Shown: positions 1 to 12,200 of the stretch, piece by piece
How the letters are laid out: each line of letters starts with the position of its first letter
How positions within the stretch are numbered: position 1 is the first letter of the stretch
From: Puffinus mauretanicus
Lineage: Eukaryota > Chordata > Aves > Procellariiformes > Procellariidae
Direction of reading: 5' to 3'
DNA: 64,000 nt
Assembly (NCBI GenBank): GCA_023333565.1
Contig: JAJKFH010000470.1
Location: 310,001 to 374,000 of the forward strand
Translations under genes and position numbers: made by a program
The notes under the pieces: generated by a model
Told to the model about the DNA's origin: nothing
The model's input: the letters and a program-made list of their open reading frames with translations, nothing else
Databases searched by the model: none

Positions 1-3000
1 TCTCTGTTTCCCTCCCAGCCCCACAGCTGTTCCCCCTCTTTCCCGTTCCTACAGGCCCCTCTCCTGCTCACAGCACCATCCACTGCCTTCTCTTTTTCCT
101 CTCCATGTCCAGCCCCTTTCCTCCATCACTGGAGGTCAACAACAGAGAAAACAGAAAATGAACCAGGAGGGGGATGTTACAGCCAAGAACGATTGTGCCT
201 GCGAGATGCCAAGTATTGTCTCACCAGTGTTAGTCTGGATGGCTTTCATCTGGCTGGACGAGTTGCACCCACCAGCTCAAGCACTGACATACAGTTTTCG
301 ACGTTTCATTCCACACAATCTGTCGTTACACCCAAGAAATTTTAGCCTCTCACTCTGCCCAAGCCTGAAAGCGGTAAGCTCCGCAGCGGGGATGTGGTGG
401 GGTGGGAATGTACACTTCATTTCTAACTTCCTTTTTTCCCATCACGTGCTGCACTTCACCAGCAGCACCTGGCATCTGTAGCTGCAGATCTCTGTGCTTT
501 GGCCCATGTAACGATGCGTTTTCTAGTTGGGCTCAGTCAAAAGTAAGCACGAAGCTACAATCTCAGCTGGGACAGAAAATAATCTAACAAGTTGGCTCGT
601 GTGCGATTATAGAAGATACGTTCTGCCACTAATTTGTTCTGCCACCGTTTCGCCCTCCTAAGTGGAACGCAGTGGGGGAACAAACGAACGCGGAGTGCAG
701 CTCGTCTGCGCTACAGGTCTGCCTATTCGCCTGGGGTGAGTTAAACACAGAGCTTAAAGGTGCGAAGAGCTCTTCACTCGAGGGAATTGGGCTGCAGTTG
801 GGGTGCACTGTGTGTATCTGCCTCAGAAACCATCTGACCCCTGCCTCGGGCATCTTTTTACAGATTTAGGGAATGATCAAATCTGGAAGGAGAACCCGCA
901 CGGGCTGGTCTGTCAGCGAGTAAGCAAAAACCTAACACAGCCCGTAGCCACCCTGTGTGCACCCCGGGCAGTTGACTGAGACCCCAGAGCTGCTGTTTCA
1001 CTCGCTCCCAGCTGCAATCGCATCTCCTACCCCTTCCCCCTCGCCTTTCCCTGTAATCCCTGACTTAGACTTTGCCTTCCGCAGCAACAAAGAAAATTTC
1101 TTCAAAAACCTCCTTATGCTGATGCAGCGGGAGGCTGTGATAGACACAGTCATGGCTGGGGAATGAGTGCGGAGCAGTGCCGAGCTGTCTGTGCCATTAT
1201 TGTTCTCTGCTGCAAGCTGGAAGCAACTGAGAGAAGGACAAGGCAGTCGGTCCTTCTGTAACGACCCCCCCGGGACCTGAACGAACCTTTGGTGTTGCAG
1301 GGTATGCACAATAGTCAGGACTGGCAATTTGTTGCGTGAAGATAATGACAAAATCCCTCATCTGAATTTAGGCTCAATATCTAGTACTTTCATAGTGATT
1401 ACTCGTCAGTGATCAACATTTAAACTGTGTTTTAAAAAACCAAGTAAAGAAATGAAAGAGGGGAATATGTGAACTTCCAGGGCGAACGCAGGGTGTGCTG
1501 AAAGAGAAAACAATGCGGTGATTGCCCCCAGGCCAGTCTTGGTAAGTCTGACCCTCATGGGGAGAGTTGAACAACTTCTTAAAGGACTCTTCTTGTTAGG
1601 GTTTGTTAGTCAAGTCCGAGTGCGTTTCCTCTGCCAGCAGTGATCCGCGCTCGCAGGTTCCCTCTCTCTGTACGTGATTCAGAGCAGCAGTCTGGGACCT
1701 CCGCATGTAGCAAACGCCACAGATGACGACTTTGAAGCGACCGTCAGCATTTTTAGGGGCAAGTACATATGGAAGAGAGATGAAGAAAAACTCAAAGGAT
1801 ACCGTTGGCTTGCATTGCTCCTTGCTAATGTAAATAATTGAATTAAAGAAAAAAGTTGAGTTACGCCGCGCAAACAGACCATTTCTGAATATATCATAAT
1901 GGCTGTCTGGCAAGCTCCATAGCCTGTAAGAATGCCCACTCTGCTTATAGTATTTAATTGTTTTAGCTTTTGATAAATCATCTGTTACAGCCTGTTGAAC
2001 ATTTTAAAGTGTTCCTTGCTAATGGATTTTCACAATGTGGTTTAAGGGATGTTGTTATTAATAAATGTAACTGCACTGAATAGTAATTTGATAAAGATGA
2101 AAGAGGCATTTATGAATTCTACTTCCCTTTCAGCTGTTGCTAGGAATTTTCACTCCTTCAGAATATATTGAATTTAACCTTGATTTCTTTTTGTTAAAAC
2201 TGGGCTATTATATTCTGATTCTATAAAGAGAATATTAGTGGAGTTGGCCCAGTTGTGGAGTCCCCTGTGGTGGTGAAGACCCAGTTCTTCTCAGCGTATC
2301 AGAGAGGTTTTTCTTGCTGTGAGAGAAAACAAGACTGGCCAAGATATCCCATACAGACATCCTTCGTGTTAGTGGAAAAGTGTAAAGGCAGTTTGGGATT
2401 GGGGTAGGGTTTTTTTTTTAAAGATGATTAATGGATCTTAATATTGATGGAAACATGAAAAGAAAATATTTGTCCATGCTAGATAGCCAGTTTTTGCTAA
2501 GGGGCTGTTCTCCATCACGTTTTCGTTGCAATGACTGAAGTACTTCGTTGTGTATAAATTAATTAGGGACTTGCATTTCAGTACTGAACAGTGTGTGATT
2601 GGCTCCAGTGAAACAGGAAATGTGGAATGTCTAAAGGCTGGTATCTACCACAAAAATGGCTCTGTAAACACTTGTGGCACACAATAATGGGAAGTACTGT
2701 GAGTTATGTTGGGACTGCATCATAAAATTATCATAGGGCTAAACAAGGGCAATTGTGAGGAGGAATGTTAGCAGAAAGAATGGAAAACATGTTCTTTTCT
2801 AAGAAGAGAGCTTTGCTTTATTCGGATTTGATCCATGCAGAGACTGATGTCTTTAGCACAGGAGACAGGTATTAATCATGGGAAAGAATTTGTTTGCACA
2901 ACTAGCAGAAAGCTAGTTCTCTTGACAAACAAGAAAAAACCTATTTTCTTTTCTGGATTGAGCTTCTAGTTAAAGATGCATCACATCCATATGCAGAAAT

Positions 3001-3360
3001 AGAAAAGACCAAAAAGCAGCGTGAAGCTGGAGAGGGCTGAGAGACGAGGGATCTGCTCCTGCCTCTCTCGGTTGCCTGCAATGTGACATTGCACAGCTAC
3101 TTCTCTTTTCTGTGGCTCTTCCTTACCTCCCACCCTCTGTGTATTTTCTTTGTTAGCTCTTTTCAAGAGCAGAGAATTTCTCATACCTTGTGTTAGTACT
3201 GCATGTAACTTCTCCAGATGCTATGGTAATATCATCAAAACTAATAGCTAGTCTGCCGCCCAGCTCATTCTCTCAACTCATTCTTTTGCCAGGCTGCACA
3301 TCCTTGTGAATAGGCAGCTAAGAGATTTATATATAAAGCAGTAATGCGGATCTGCCTCTG

Positions 3361-3410
3361 ATCTTAAGTATAAATCAGGGATAACTTCAATGAAATTCAG
3401 CAGGAATAAA
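3361..3410. repeat. Degraded copy of a short ancient repeat
   Basis: The text TATAAATCAGGGATAACTTC followed by AATGAAATTCAGCAGG resembles a widespread old amniote repeat arm (close to TAAATCAG..TAACTCCATTGAAGTCAATGG). The copy is heavily mutated and short, so the call rests on pattern similarity with the other copies in this window. Confidence 0.3.
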
Positions 3411-4204
3411 ATGGGTATTTGTTATAGAGGAACCGAGACATTCTGTACAAAATACACAGAGTACTTACAATAAAGTTTGTAATTTAAGACAATAAAATGG
3501 TGTGAGATCTTGGCTGCCTGCACCTTGCACTAGACTTCTCCCTTGGGATGACTGCATTACATTATAATCATTCAGTTTTTCTGGACTAATTTTCTTGCGT
3601 AGTAGGCTATAAATAATCATTATTGGTATTGCAAGGAGGCTGTGGGTTCCTGAACAACTGTGACCGCATTCTTAATTTGTCAGTTACTGATACAATGCAT
3701 CTGTTTTCTAATTATTTTAATGATGCAAAGGAAAGAATACAAAATTACTTAATTTTTTTTCTTTCTAGATTCATGGGCTAATTGGAGGACAGCCCACCTA
3801 TGGCTGTGTCTGTGTTTGTAAATCCTGGGTCTGGACTAACGTGATATTCAGGGGTAAGCGTTTTGTGTATACGGTTTAGCAATGTAAGACCCTAGCCCCT
3901 AGCTACTCTCTGCAGACTACACCAATATGTTACCAGCATCCCAGGGGGCACATCTTATTACTGGAGGAAGATTCTCAGCAATGAAAATGCAGTTTTATCC
4001 TTCTCAAAGTGCCCCTTGCCAAAGTCAGCCAAGCATCCAGAAGCACTTACTCTATTACGAGTGATGCATCATTAATATTCTGCTAACTTGCTAGGCACGT
4101 AAGGCAGACACAGTCTTTCCTGAGGTTTCAATTTCTATAATGTCCAAGCATTGCTACCCCCATTTCTTTTGGCCTAGCCATGCCCTCATGGACATCCAGG
4201 GCCT

Positions 4205-4312
4205 GACAGCTCTAATTTCATAGAAGTCAATGGACCTAAAAGATAGGGTATTGATGTAGGAGGGAGATGAATCAGGCCTGTGGAACAGTCCCATTGATTT
4301 CAGCGAACAGGG
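4205..4312. repeat. Degraded copies of a short ancient repeat (two arms)
   Basis: Two pieces about 75 bp apart, TAGAAGTCAATGGACCT and CAGTCCCATTGATTTCAGCG, are opposite-strand versions of a GTCCCATTGACTTCAATGG motif. They suggest the arms of a palindromic element. The flanks contain GATGAATCAGGCC, a further piece of the same family pattern. Confidence 0.4.
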
Positions 4313-6570
4313 CTGCGGTCGCTGTCACATAGGTCTTGAGAGCAGGGTGCTTTAACAACTTTGTTCTCAGGTGCCCAACTAAGTCACCGTGCTATAGGAA
4401 GGGAGCGCAGCTCCCTGACGTGGGATGCTGAATGCTGATGAGTGGCCCAAAACACAGTCATTGCCAAAGTGAGCTTATTTCCTCTTGCAGATCCAGTCCG
4501 AAGAGCTCCTGGTGCAGTTCTCCTCTGCCTCTCCCCAAAGGAATGCAGGTCCTGACCACACACACTGACAACACAGGACCTCTGCCTTGAACTTTGTGCC
4601 TCGGACTTCAGCTTTTGAGCCCTTAGACGGCCCTTCTGCAGCTGCATCGGGCCACACACAGTCACCAGTCTCTGCTGGGAGGTGACAGGCACAGAGCTGG
4701 CACTGGATCTGTGAATACTTCTCTGCAAAGTCAAACAGGTGAGCATAATCCACTGGTAGCCTAAGTGCTTTTGTTTGGCTTAGCACTAGCCTTGAGCAGG
4801 GAAGAAGTGTGCGTGCAGCTGGCACTGGTCTCAGGAGGCAGCGATCACCTGCAGCCCCTCCTGAGCTCTTTCACACAGCATAAGAAACCTTGTCCTGAAG
4901 TGCTGGCTCTCCAGTAGCCAAAAGGGCTGTGGAGTCAGTGCGGAAGAGGCACGAAAGGGTCTCTTCCTGATTCGGTATCACTGATAGGCGATGTTGTAAA
5001 GTCTGGGATTGCCAAAGAGTTAGACCCACCACAAACTGAATACGACATTCTGGAACATCGGTGTCTCACTCCCCTGAGCAATCCCAGCTGGAAAGGCTTT
5101 CCAGGACAAATGGAAATGTGGCCCCTGGACTTGTTATTACGATTACAAAAAAGCCTCAGGCATCCAGGCTCTGGCCTGTTTGACCAGTTGCTATGTGCTT
5201 CTGAGGATGCTCTGCTGCCTTTTCACTAGAAAGCAAAAGCAGTTTTGTGCCCAACAGGCGATAGATTTTTCTTTTTTTTTTTTGTTGGTCTCCTCCACTG
5301 CCTTCCCCTGCAAAGGGGGAGTGAAGGGGTGGTGCAGCCTGTGGGTTTTAACGGGACACCATCCCTTTAATGTGGAGTTGTGTTTTTCTTTCAAGGCCAA
5401 AAATAAATGCTAGTGAAGGAATAAACAGACGTGAAAAGAAGGCTTGGACACTTGGAAGACAAGACTGCTTTGTGTTTCCCAAAGCAAAGAGCCTGTTCAC
5501 AAGGAGGTTACTCTTTTAGAAAAACACACGAGTCCTGTGACACTGCCAAGGTCAGTAGGTGCCCAGCAGAGCAGTGGGCATTCAAGGCAGACATGCTTTG
5601 GGAGAGGGGCACATTTTTCTCCCACTCCAAAGTATTTTCAAGTGTATTAATGGAGAGGAAAGGAGAGAAATTTGCTTTGCTCTCCCATTTCTCCTCTTTC
5701 TACAGGGTTTGAACATGCACCAGTTTGCCAGTGGAAGATAGCTTCCATCTAGGATGGCAACGTGGCCTTAGTGCTGTGGTAGTGTCAGTGTCACGCTGTT
5801 TTGGGAGGCGAGGGCAGCGCTGCTGCCGTTCCGCAGCTGAGGAAGCAGCTAAAGCAATGACATGTGGCAGGGGCAGGGTCCCAGAGGGATTCTCAAGGGA
5901 GCGGGGAAAATCAGTGAGCCCACTGCGGATGTTCAAATCCCACTTTGAATGCGGATACCCTAAGTGACAGTAAGGCCTGGATTTTTAAAGGGGCTTAGGT
6001 GTGACGAGTACATTTTTCCAAAGTGTTTTGAGGGCAGGGTCCTCTTGTCTGGTGTTGGCCAGTCTCAGCGAGGCCTTTGCTGCCTGTCTTGGCTGTGTGT
6101 CTGGGATGGGTCGATCTGCAGTCTGGATGTGCTTCGCTTTCTTCAAGAACTAGATAGAATTCAAAGCAAATAGCTTGGCACAGACACCTAGTTTTCAAGT
6201 GAGCAAGGTTAGACTGCTGCAGTGATCTCAGTGGGGTTAGGAAGCTTTGTACTCCACCTTAGGTGCGTAACTAATTCCTCGTACAATGCAGTATCTTCTG
6301 AAATGTGATCTTTAGGCTCTTTATGTCTCAGTTGTCTGTAAAATGAAAATGCTAGTTAATCCTGAGAAGTGTTATGGTGGTACGGAGTCTCACACAAACA
6401 GAAAGGCAAGTGCGGTTCTTCTACTGTCTCTAAAGCACGGAGCTGTGAGTCATCCAGAGCCTCTGAAGGCTCCGGTTAAGAAACAGGAGCTTTTAAATGT
6501 ACCTCATTAGGGCTGAATCTCCAGCACTGTCTGTAGTCACACACCAAACATATTCATCTCAAAAAGGCCA

Positions 6571-8440
6571 AATGTTGAGAAATTAAGGGAACTAATTAGT
6601 GGAATCAACTGCACTGAAGAGCTGAGGAGTTGAATGTGATGGAAACTGGATTCCAAAACTAGCTGGAACATGCAGGAGGATGAACCCTGAAGGGAAACAC
6701 TCCAAAACCGGTGGGATAAATAACCAGCCCCAAACACACGGGGGGAGTTAACTGAGAGCAGGCAAGGAATGGGCAGAAGATCTGATCAGCAAGAGGGTGT
6801 TCAGTTCACATGCAGCCAGGGATTGAAATCAGATGTCTGGAGGGGAACCACTGCAGGGAACGACCACCTGCTTTGCTCTTTGATGGAGCCCATCACCCCG
6901 GCCACAGGGCTGACTAAGCAGCTTACGCAGCAGGTCCTGAGCAGCCGTCGTGCCAGTGATGTGTTCAGTCCAGCAGTTCTGGACCTGCTTTATGAGCTAT
7001 TCTGTCATCTTTGCCACAAGGGTGGCATCAGAGAAGAGTGGTGGGGCAGAAGCCTGGAGGCAATATTTGCCTCAGTCACCCGATTTTAATTTGCTGAGGT
7101 CAGGAAATGTAGGGGTAGAATGAGAAATGTCAAAAGTAAAGTTGTGAATTAGACTTTGAAAAGGAAATTAAACAGATGGCAGAAGGTTTCAGCTAGATAA
7201 ATACAAAAGAGAAAAAGAGGAGAAATGTGGTCATTATGTAGTGAGAATGGGGTTGAGATTAGACCAGTCTACATATGGTCTAAAACTGAATTAAAAACAC
7301 TTTGCCTACATTTTCAGTAGAGGTGATCATATTGAACAGCGGGGCAGAGACAGGATTTCTAGTAGGAATATACATAAGGGAATGAAAATTATCACATGTA
7401 AGACGGAACGAAAAGCTTAAAGAATTCAGTGTGCTCAGATCAAGGTGCACTGGCAGATTTCCATCCCAGGATTTGGAAAGAACTGGCACATTAAAGGAGC
7501 TCAGCTTAACCTCATATTTCTCTTTGATGACTGATTTTTTTTTTTCTAGACAAATGAAATACAGGTGATTTACTCTATCCAGACTTGAGTCAAGAATCTG
7601 ATACTATACCACATGGGAAATTACTAGTTGAAGTTGAGAAGATGGGGATTAGCGTGGATGGCGAACGCAGAACTGCTAAAGCAAATGACAAGGAGCTCTG
7701 TGGAAAGGAGAAATGCGGGACAGAGGCAGTTAATAAGTGGAACTCCTCAAGAGTCAGTCTTGAGCCCAGTCTTAGTTGTTTCGTTAATGACTCTGGCACA
7801 GCAGTAGGAATGTAGTAAAGAAATCTGCTGAGGACACAGGCTTTGTTAATACAGAGAAGGATCAGAACATCAGTCAGCAATAACTGAATGACAGAATTTG
7901 TCTGAAATAGAATAGACAAAGTATAAAGACATGCAGTTAGAAATTAATAACTAGAATATCACATTACTCACTTGAGAATGACAAAAGCAGGGTGGTGGAA
8001 AAAAACCATAAAGAATTACTTGCTCCGAGGGATAACTGTGAGCCACCGATCTGATATGGAAAGGCAAACACAATCCTAGAAGATACAGGTTCACTCATGT
8101 TCAGGGAAGATTAGCAGGTACAGAGAAGGGCATTGAGGATGATCAGAGGGTTTAGAACAAGAGGAGACTAGAAGAGCTTCATTTGTTTAGTTTCTCAAAA
8201 CAAAGACTAGAGGAGATAGGATTGTTTTCAGTAAATACATCTGATAGGTAAAGATCAGAGAAAAAACAGAATTGTTTAAACTAAATTACGATGCTGGCAC
8301 AAGAACAAATGATATTAAGGCTGGAAATTTAAAATGAAGTGCTGGAATAGCCTGCCAAAAAGCGTGATATGATGTAATTGACTGTAATAGTGGGAGACTG
8401 GATCAGTAATCCAGAGCCTTGTGTTCCTAGATAACTTCTT
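6571..8440 (+). mobile_element. Ancient decayed CR1-type LINE with reverse-transcriptase remnant
   Basis: Blocks in the order of a CR1 ORF2 and 3' region can be read on plus, resembling the old turtle/crocodile-type CR1 lineage as I remember it. Near 6.58 kb is GGAACTAATTAGTGGAATCA; near 7.16 kb is GGAAATTAAACAGATGGCAG. At 7585-7650 frames read SQESDTIPHGKLLVEVEKMG, a match to the RT block D-F-S-K-A-F-D-T. Near 7.74 kb is a remnant of the block ending in G-S-V-L-G-P. At 7824-7835 the catalytic FADD box has become SAED. Near 8.12 kb is CAGAGAAGGGCATTGAGGAT, and at 8.34 kb GTGCTGGAATAGCCTGCC. Stops and indels are everywhere, so it is dead. About 285 bp at 6803-7085 does not fit this order and may be a nested insertion. 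Confidence 0.75.
6803..7085. other. Sequence interrupting the ancient CR1 (possible nested insertion)
   Basis: The CR1-like text stops after GATCAGCAAGAGGG and resumes at GCTGAGGTCAGGAAATGTAG, two blocks that are only about 20-30 bases apart in the CR1 order I recall. The 280-odd bases between are more GC-rich than the LINE. I do not recognise them and see no clear terminal inverted repeats. A chance 106-codon frame (6769-7089) runs through and has no recognisable domain. Confidence 0.35.
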
Positions 8441-8699
8441 TACAGGTAGGGAGTCGGCCATGGTGATGGTTACATGCAGGGAATTGAAAGGAACGGCCTA
8501 GACCAACACAAATGTGTTGCCAGAGATGGAGCGGTGTGGTAAACGGCGCCAGTGTCCCTACCAAGTAGCGATCCCTTTTTTATGAAGAAAGCTAAGGCAA
8601 AGTGTGTGCCATGAAGTGCCAGCTGTACTACAGAAACAGTGCCACTAAAACATTTTACTGGGGGTTTGAGCTCTTGCTTTTTACCCCAAAACGTCACCA

Positions 8700-9200
8700 T
8701 CTTTCACCTCCCAAGCCTGAGTCTACATAGTTGAAACAACGTCTTCAGGAACTGCTGTCCTGACGCTGGCAGCGTCGCTGCCTTGCCTCCATGCAGCCTC
8801 CTGGCTCTCACCTGGGAGCTGGAAGCGGGCGATGCGCTCAGCTCCCGGGCCCTTTCCTCTTCCGATGTCCCGTCGGTCAAAACGCCCGGCCAAGGGGTAA
8901 TGCCGTACATCTTCAAAGAGAAACATGCAGTCGACGGGATTTTGGCAAAGTGGGCACTGGCCTCTAACTAGCATGGTCTTTAATGAAATTTATAGACAGA
9001 TCCATGCCACAGTAATGCCCCTGCAGCAGCAGGAGTTCCCCCGACCTTGGGGCACTGAACCGGGCGATCCCGCGGGCCCCTCGGGGGGGCTGGGAGCGAC
9101 AGCCGGTGCCCCCAGCCAGGGCCAGGGGCTCACAGGGCTGCTCTGCTCTTGGCGCAGGCTGGGAGCCGGGGGCTAGGAGCTCTGCGCTGCTCGTGCGAGG
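8700..9200. other. Small GC-rich block, possible exon or promoter of unknown transcript
   Basis: GC- and CpG-content rise clearly over about 500 bp against AT-rich flanks. On minus, an open segment at 8967-8812 runs from a weak AG acceptor to a good donor (CAG then GTGAGAG). It encodes RGQCPLCQNPVDCMFLFEDV and then an Arg-rich part. It has a Cys-x2-Cys pair but no domain I can name. The polypyrimidine tract is poor, so a real exon is unlikely but not excluded. Confidence 0.3.
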
Positions 9201-12200
9201 AAATGTAACCGGCCAGTCATCAAGTTTGGAAATGGGGGGAAAAAAAAGGAGGCTGATACTGAAGCTTTTATTTCAACAGTTAAACTCAGGTCCTTCCCTC
9301 CTCCCCTTATGGGAACTGGCAAACTCAGCTCTTTAATGGTACAATCGCATCTCAGCCTTGCCTATAAATAGATAAATGAGATTCCTCCTGTCCCAGTGAG
9401 TAATTTTGACATCCTCCCGTTGCCTCGCAGAGAGCTGAGTCACAGGCACTCTGCACTCCAGTCCCTGCATTACTTACATGGTCTCAAAGGAAATTTTAAC
9501 ACATCCAATGAATCATCAGGGATTGGATCATGTTTAAAGTTATTCCATTGGCATTTCCCTTCTATTGTAGCAAGTCTGCCAACACCTAAAACTTCAGCTA
9601 ATCTGGACTCAAAATGCATTGAGGAAATAGCATGTTGACATATACAGCTACTAATAAAAATAATAAAAAAGGTCCTTTTAAATCTGCATCAATAAACAAG
9701 TGATCCTTAGTGGATTCCTTTAGCGCTTTGGACCTGCTAATTTTGTCAGACTGCTTCCTTGTTTTGTAGCTGCTTATTTAAAGGAACTCAAAAGTTTGAA
9801 ATGTTTTAATATTCAGTCGTTAGGCCCCTAATTTAATCTCCTGCAGGTTTCCTGCCAAAATATTATTTGCACTGAGATGAAGCTTGAGCCCCATGCTCAT
9901 TCTCTCACAGAGACACACACATTCCTGCTCTTACCCATGATAAAAATAAAATGCCTGCAAAGCAGAGACAAAACCAGGGCAGTGTTAAGTACAGAACACA
10001 GGGCAGTAATACGCTGCTGTACAAGGCGTTGAGCTCCAGCCTGAAGCAAAATCTCCTGATGGGGTATTTTCACTTGTTACCTTTCCTTCTCCCAGATGGT
10101 ACAGTGTGGTCTGAGCGGCTTAGAGGCAACACAGCATTTGAAATCAGAGTATGTCTCTCTCTCTCCCTCAGAAAACATCTGGAAGAGTGGAAAATTCTCC
10201 AGCAGAATTTGGGAGCTGTGAAACAAATATAAAAATATTTCTCTCTGTTGGTTTTCTGGCTTGCCTTTCGTATCTTAGAACTGGTTGGGACATTTCACTC
10301 ATTATTACCAGACTCTCAGTTTCAATGAGCAAGAAATGCTAACATTTGCTGGTTTGCTGCTGTGGTTTAGTATTCGTAAACCTAAAACCTGGCTTGTTCT
10401 TTTGATAACCCTAGGAAATCTGTGTCTTATTTAAATAACATTTTTCTAGTACCTTTTCATCAGGCAATTCTCTGCCTGTGCATAGATTGTTAACAAGCGT
10501 TTGTTCAACACATTCCAGCATGAGCTGCAGTCGCTCCATGAGATACTGTGTCTTCCGCTCCGAGGCTCATCGGGTTATTTATCAGCCCAGCACAGCCTTG
10601 GTTGCCAGTTTTCTGCCAGCTGTTAACTATACAATAGTATTGGGAAAAAAATCAGTTCTGGCTCTGCCAGCAGAATTGGATATAATTCAGCTACCTGTTG
10701 ACAAATGATGATTTGTTTAACAGCGTAAACTATAATATTTTTATAGCTGACAGTTTTCACCCTCCTCTGCAGCTGGAAAAACCTGAGGAATTCCCAGAAG
10801 TTCCTCACTTGTGTCCTTTTCAAGTTTTCTTATAGTAATGCCTTGTACTCTTGTCTCTGTGCCGGAAAAGACATCCTTCGTGGGCAAATCAGGGGGGTGA
10901 TGCTGGAATAGGGCAGCTGCATTAATTGGTGCCACTCAGCTTCTTGGTTGGCCTCCCTCCTGCAGCGGAAAACCCCACTGGACGGTCAGGCCGTGGAGAT
11001 GCTCAAGGACAAGTCAGAGGCCTGAAAACAAGCCAGCGTTTCTGTAAAGCATTAATCACCCTGTGCGGGGCTGGGGGGTGGGAACGGGGAGAGGGTGCTC
11101 TCTCTCTCAGCACGCACATGTTTTCTATCTATGCTTTGTTTCAGCTGGATCTTTCCCACTAGCGCATCCTTCTTTAACACCTTGTACTCATTTATTGCGA
11201 GGCTGTTTAGCAGCACAAATCAATTAAGCACTGCAGAAACCCACTGAGACAGACCGAGGTTCCTATCTCAGCCAGGGTGGGAGGCGTGCGGAGGTTAAAC
11301 CCGTACTTTTTGCCACACAGCGAGCGAGGGTGGAGCGTGAAGCAGCCCCCAGCTCACCTCCTGCGTGGGTTTCAGCCTTCCCCAGCACCCTCAGTGCTGA
11401 GCCCTCCCCGCTCACAGCTGCTGCTGGAGCTTTGAGGGCCCTGGGGAGCGTCTTTGGCATCAAATAATCCTGCGGCCAGAGAGTGCCAGTCCTGCTGCGG
11501 TGCTCCGGTGGGCTGCCTTGCCCTGCTGAGACTGGCCGGCAGGGCCCCGCTAATGGGGACAGGGTAGAGTCAGGGCCTCCGAGCTCGCCTACATGTGATC
11601 CTGCGGGATCCTCCATCAGGAGCTTGCCTGCCTCTGCCAAGGGAAGTCACGACTCACTGGTACGGCTAGCCGCTGGCCGGAGGACAGGCAGGGGTTTAAG
11701 AAGTAAAAGTCAAAAAATGTGAAGAACAGAGTCAGAGGCTTTAAAATAACTTGTTTGGCTGGCCTTGTTCCAGCTGCAGCACCAGGCTTAGCCTGCAAGT
11801 GCGAGCGCTCGCTGTAACGTCTTCAGGCTGGCTGTGGGACACACCACTGCTCTCTGGCTCAGGTTGGGTTAGAGCTACTTATATACATCACACGCTTCAG
11901 AAATAGGAGCTAATAATTCAAGCCACATGACATAGATGATCCACAAAATAAAGGAAAATAAAGCCTAACCAACCAATTCCTGCTCATGCCTTTAAAATGT
12001 GCTTGGCCAAACTGTACTTCATGAGTGTCTCTCAGGAGGGCCAGATTCTGTAGGACATGTCCTCAGCTCACAGAAAGAGACCATTAATCATTACTGTGCC
12101 TTGGTCCCTGGCTATTTTAATCACTGTTGAAATACACATGCAGTTCCCGCTCCTAAAAATGGTATTTGACTCCAATGCATGTGATTTCCTTTGGCTTCCT

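Larger units (their letters stand above)
1..6570. other. Gene-free stretch
   Basis: I see no exon, RNA gene or intact transposon. Frames are short and lack family resemblance. Weak items are the two degraded short repeats listed separately and a partial CTCF-like core (CCCAGGGGGCAC) near 3950. Composition is mixed, with AT-rich parts at 1.9-3.7 kb. Confidence 0.6.

Noticed and set aside
3945..3962. Second CTCF site (CCCAGGGGGCAC core)
   Set aside because: Only the central part matches; the flanking bases are poor, so it is not reported as a feature.
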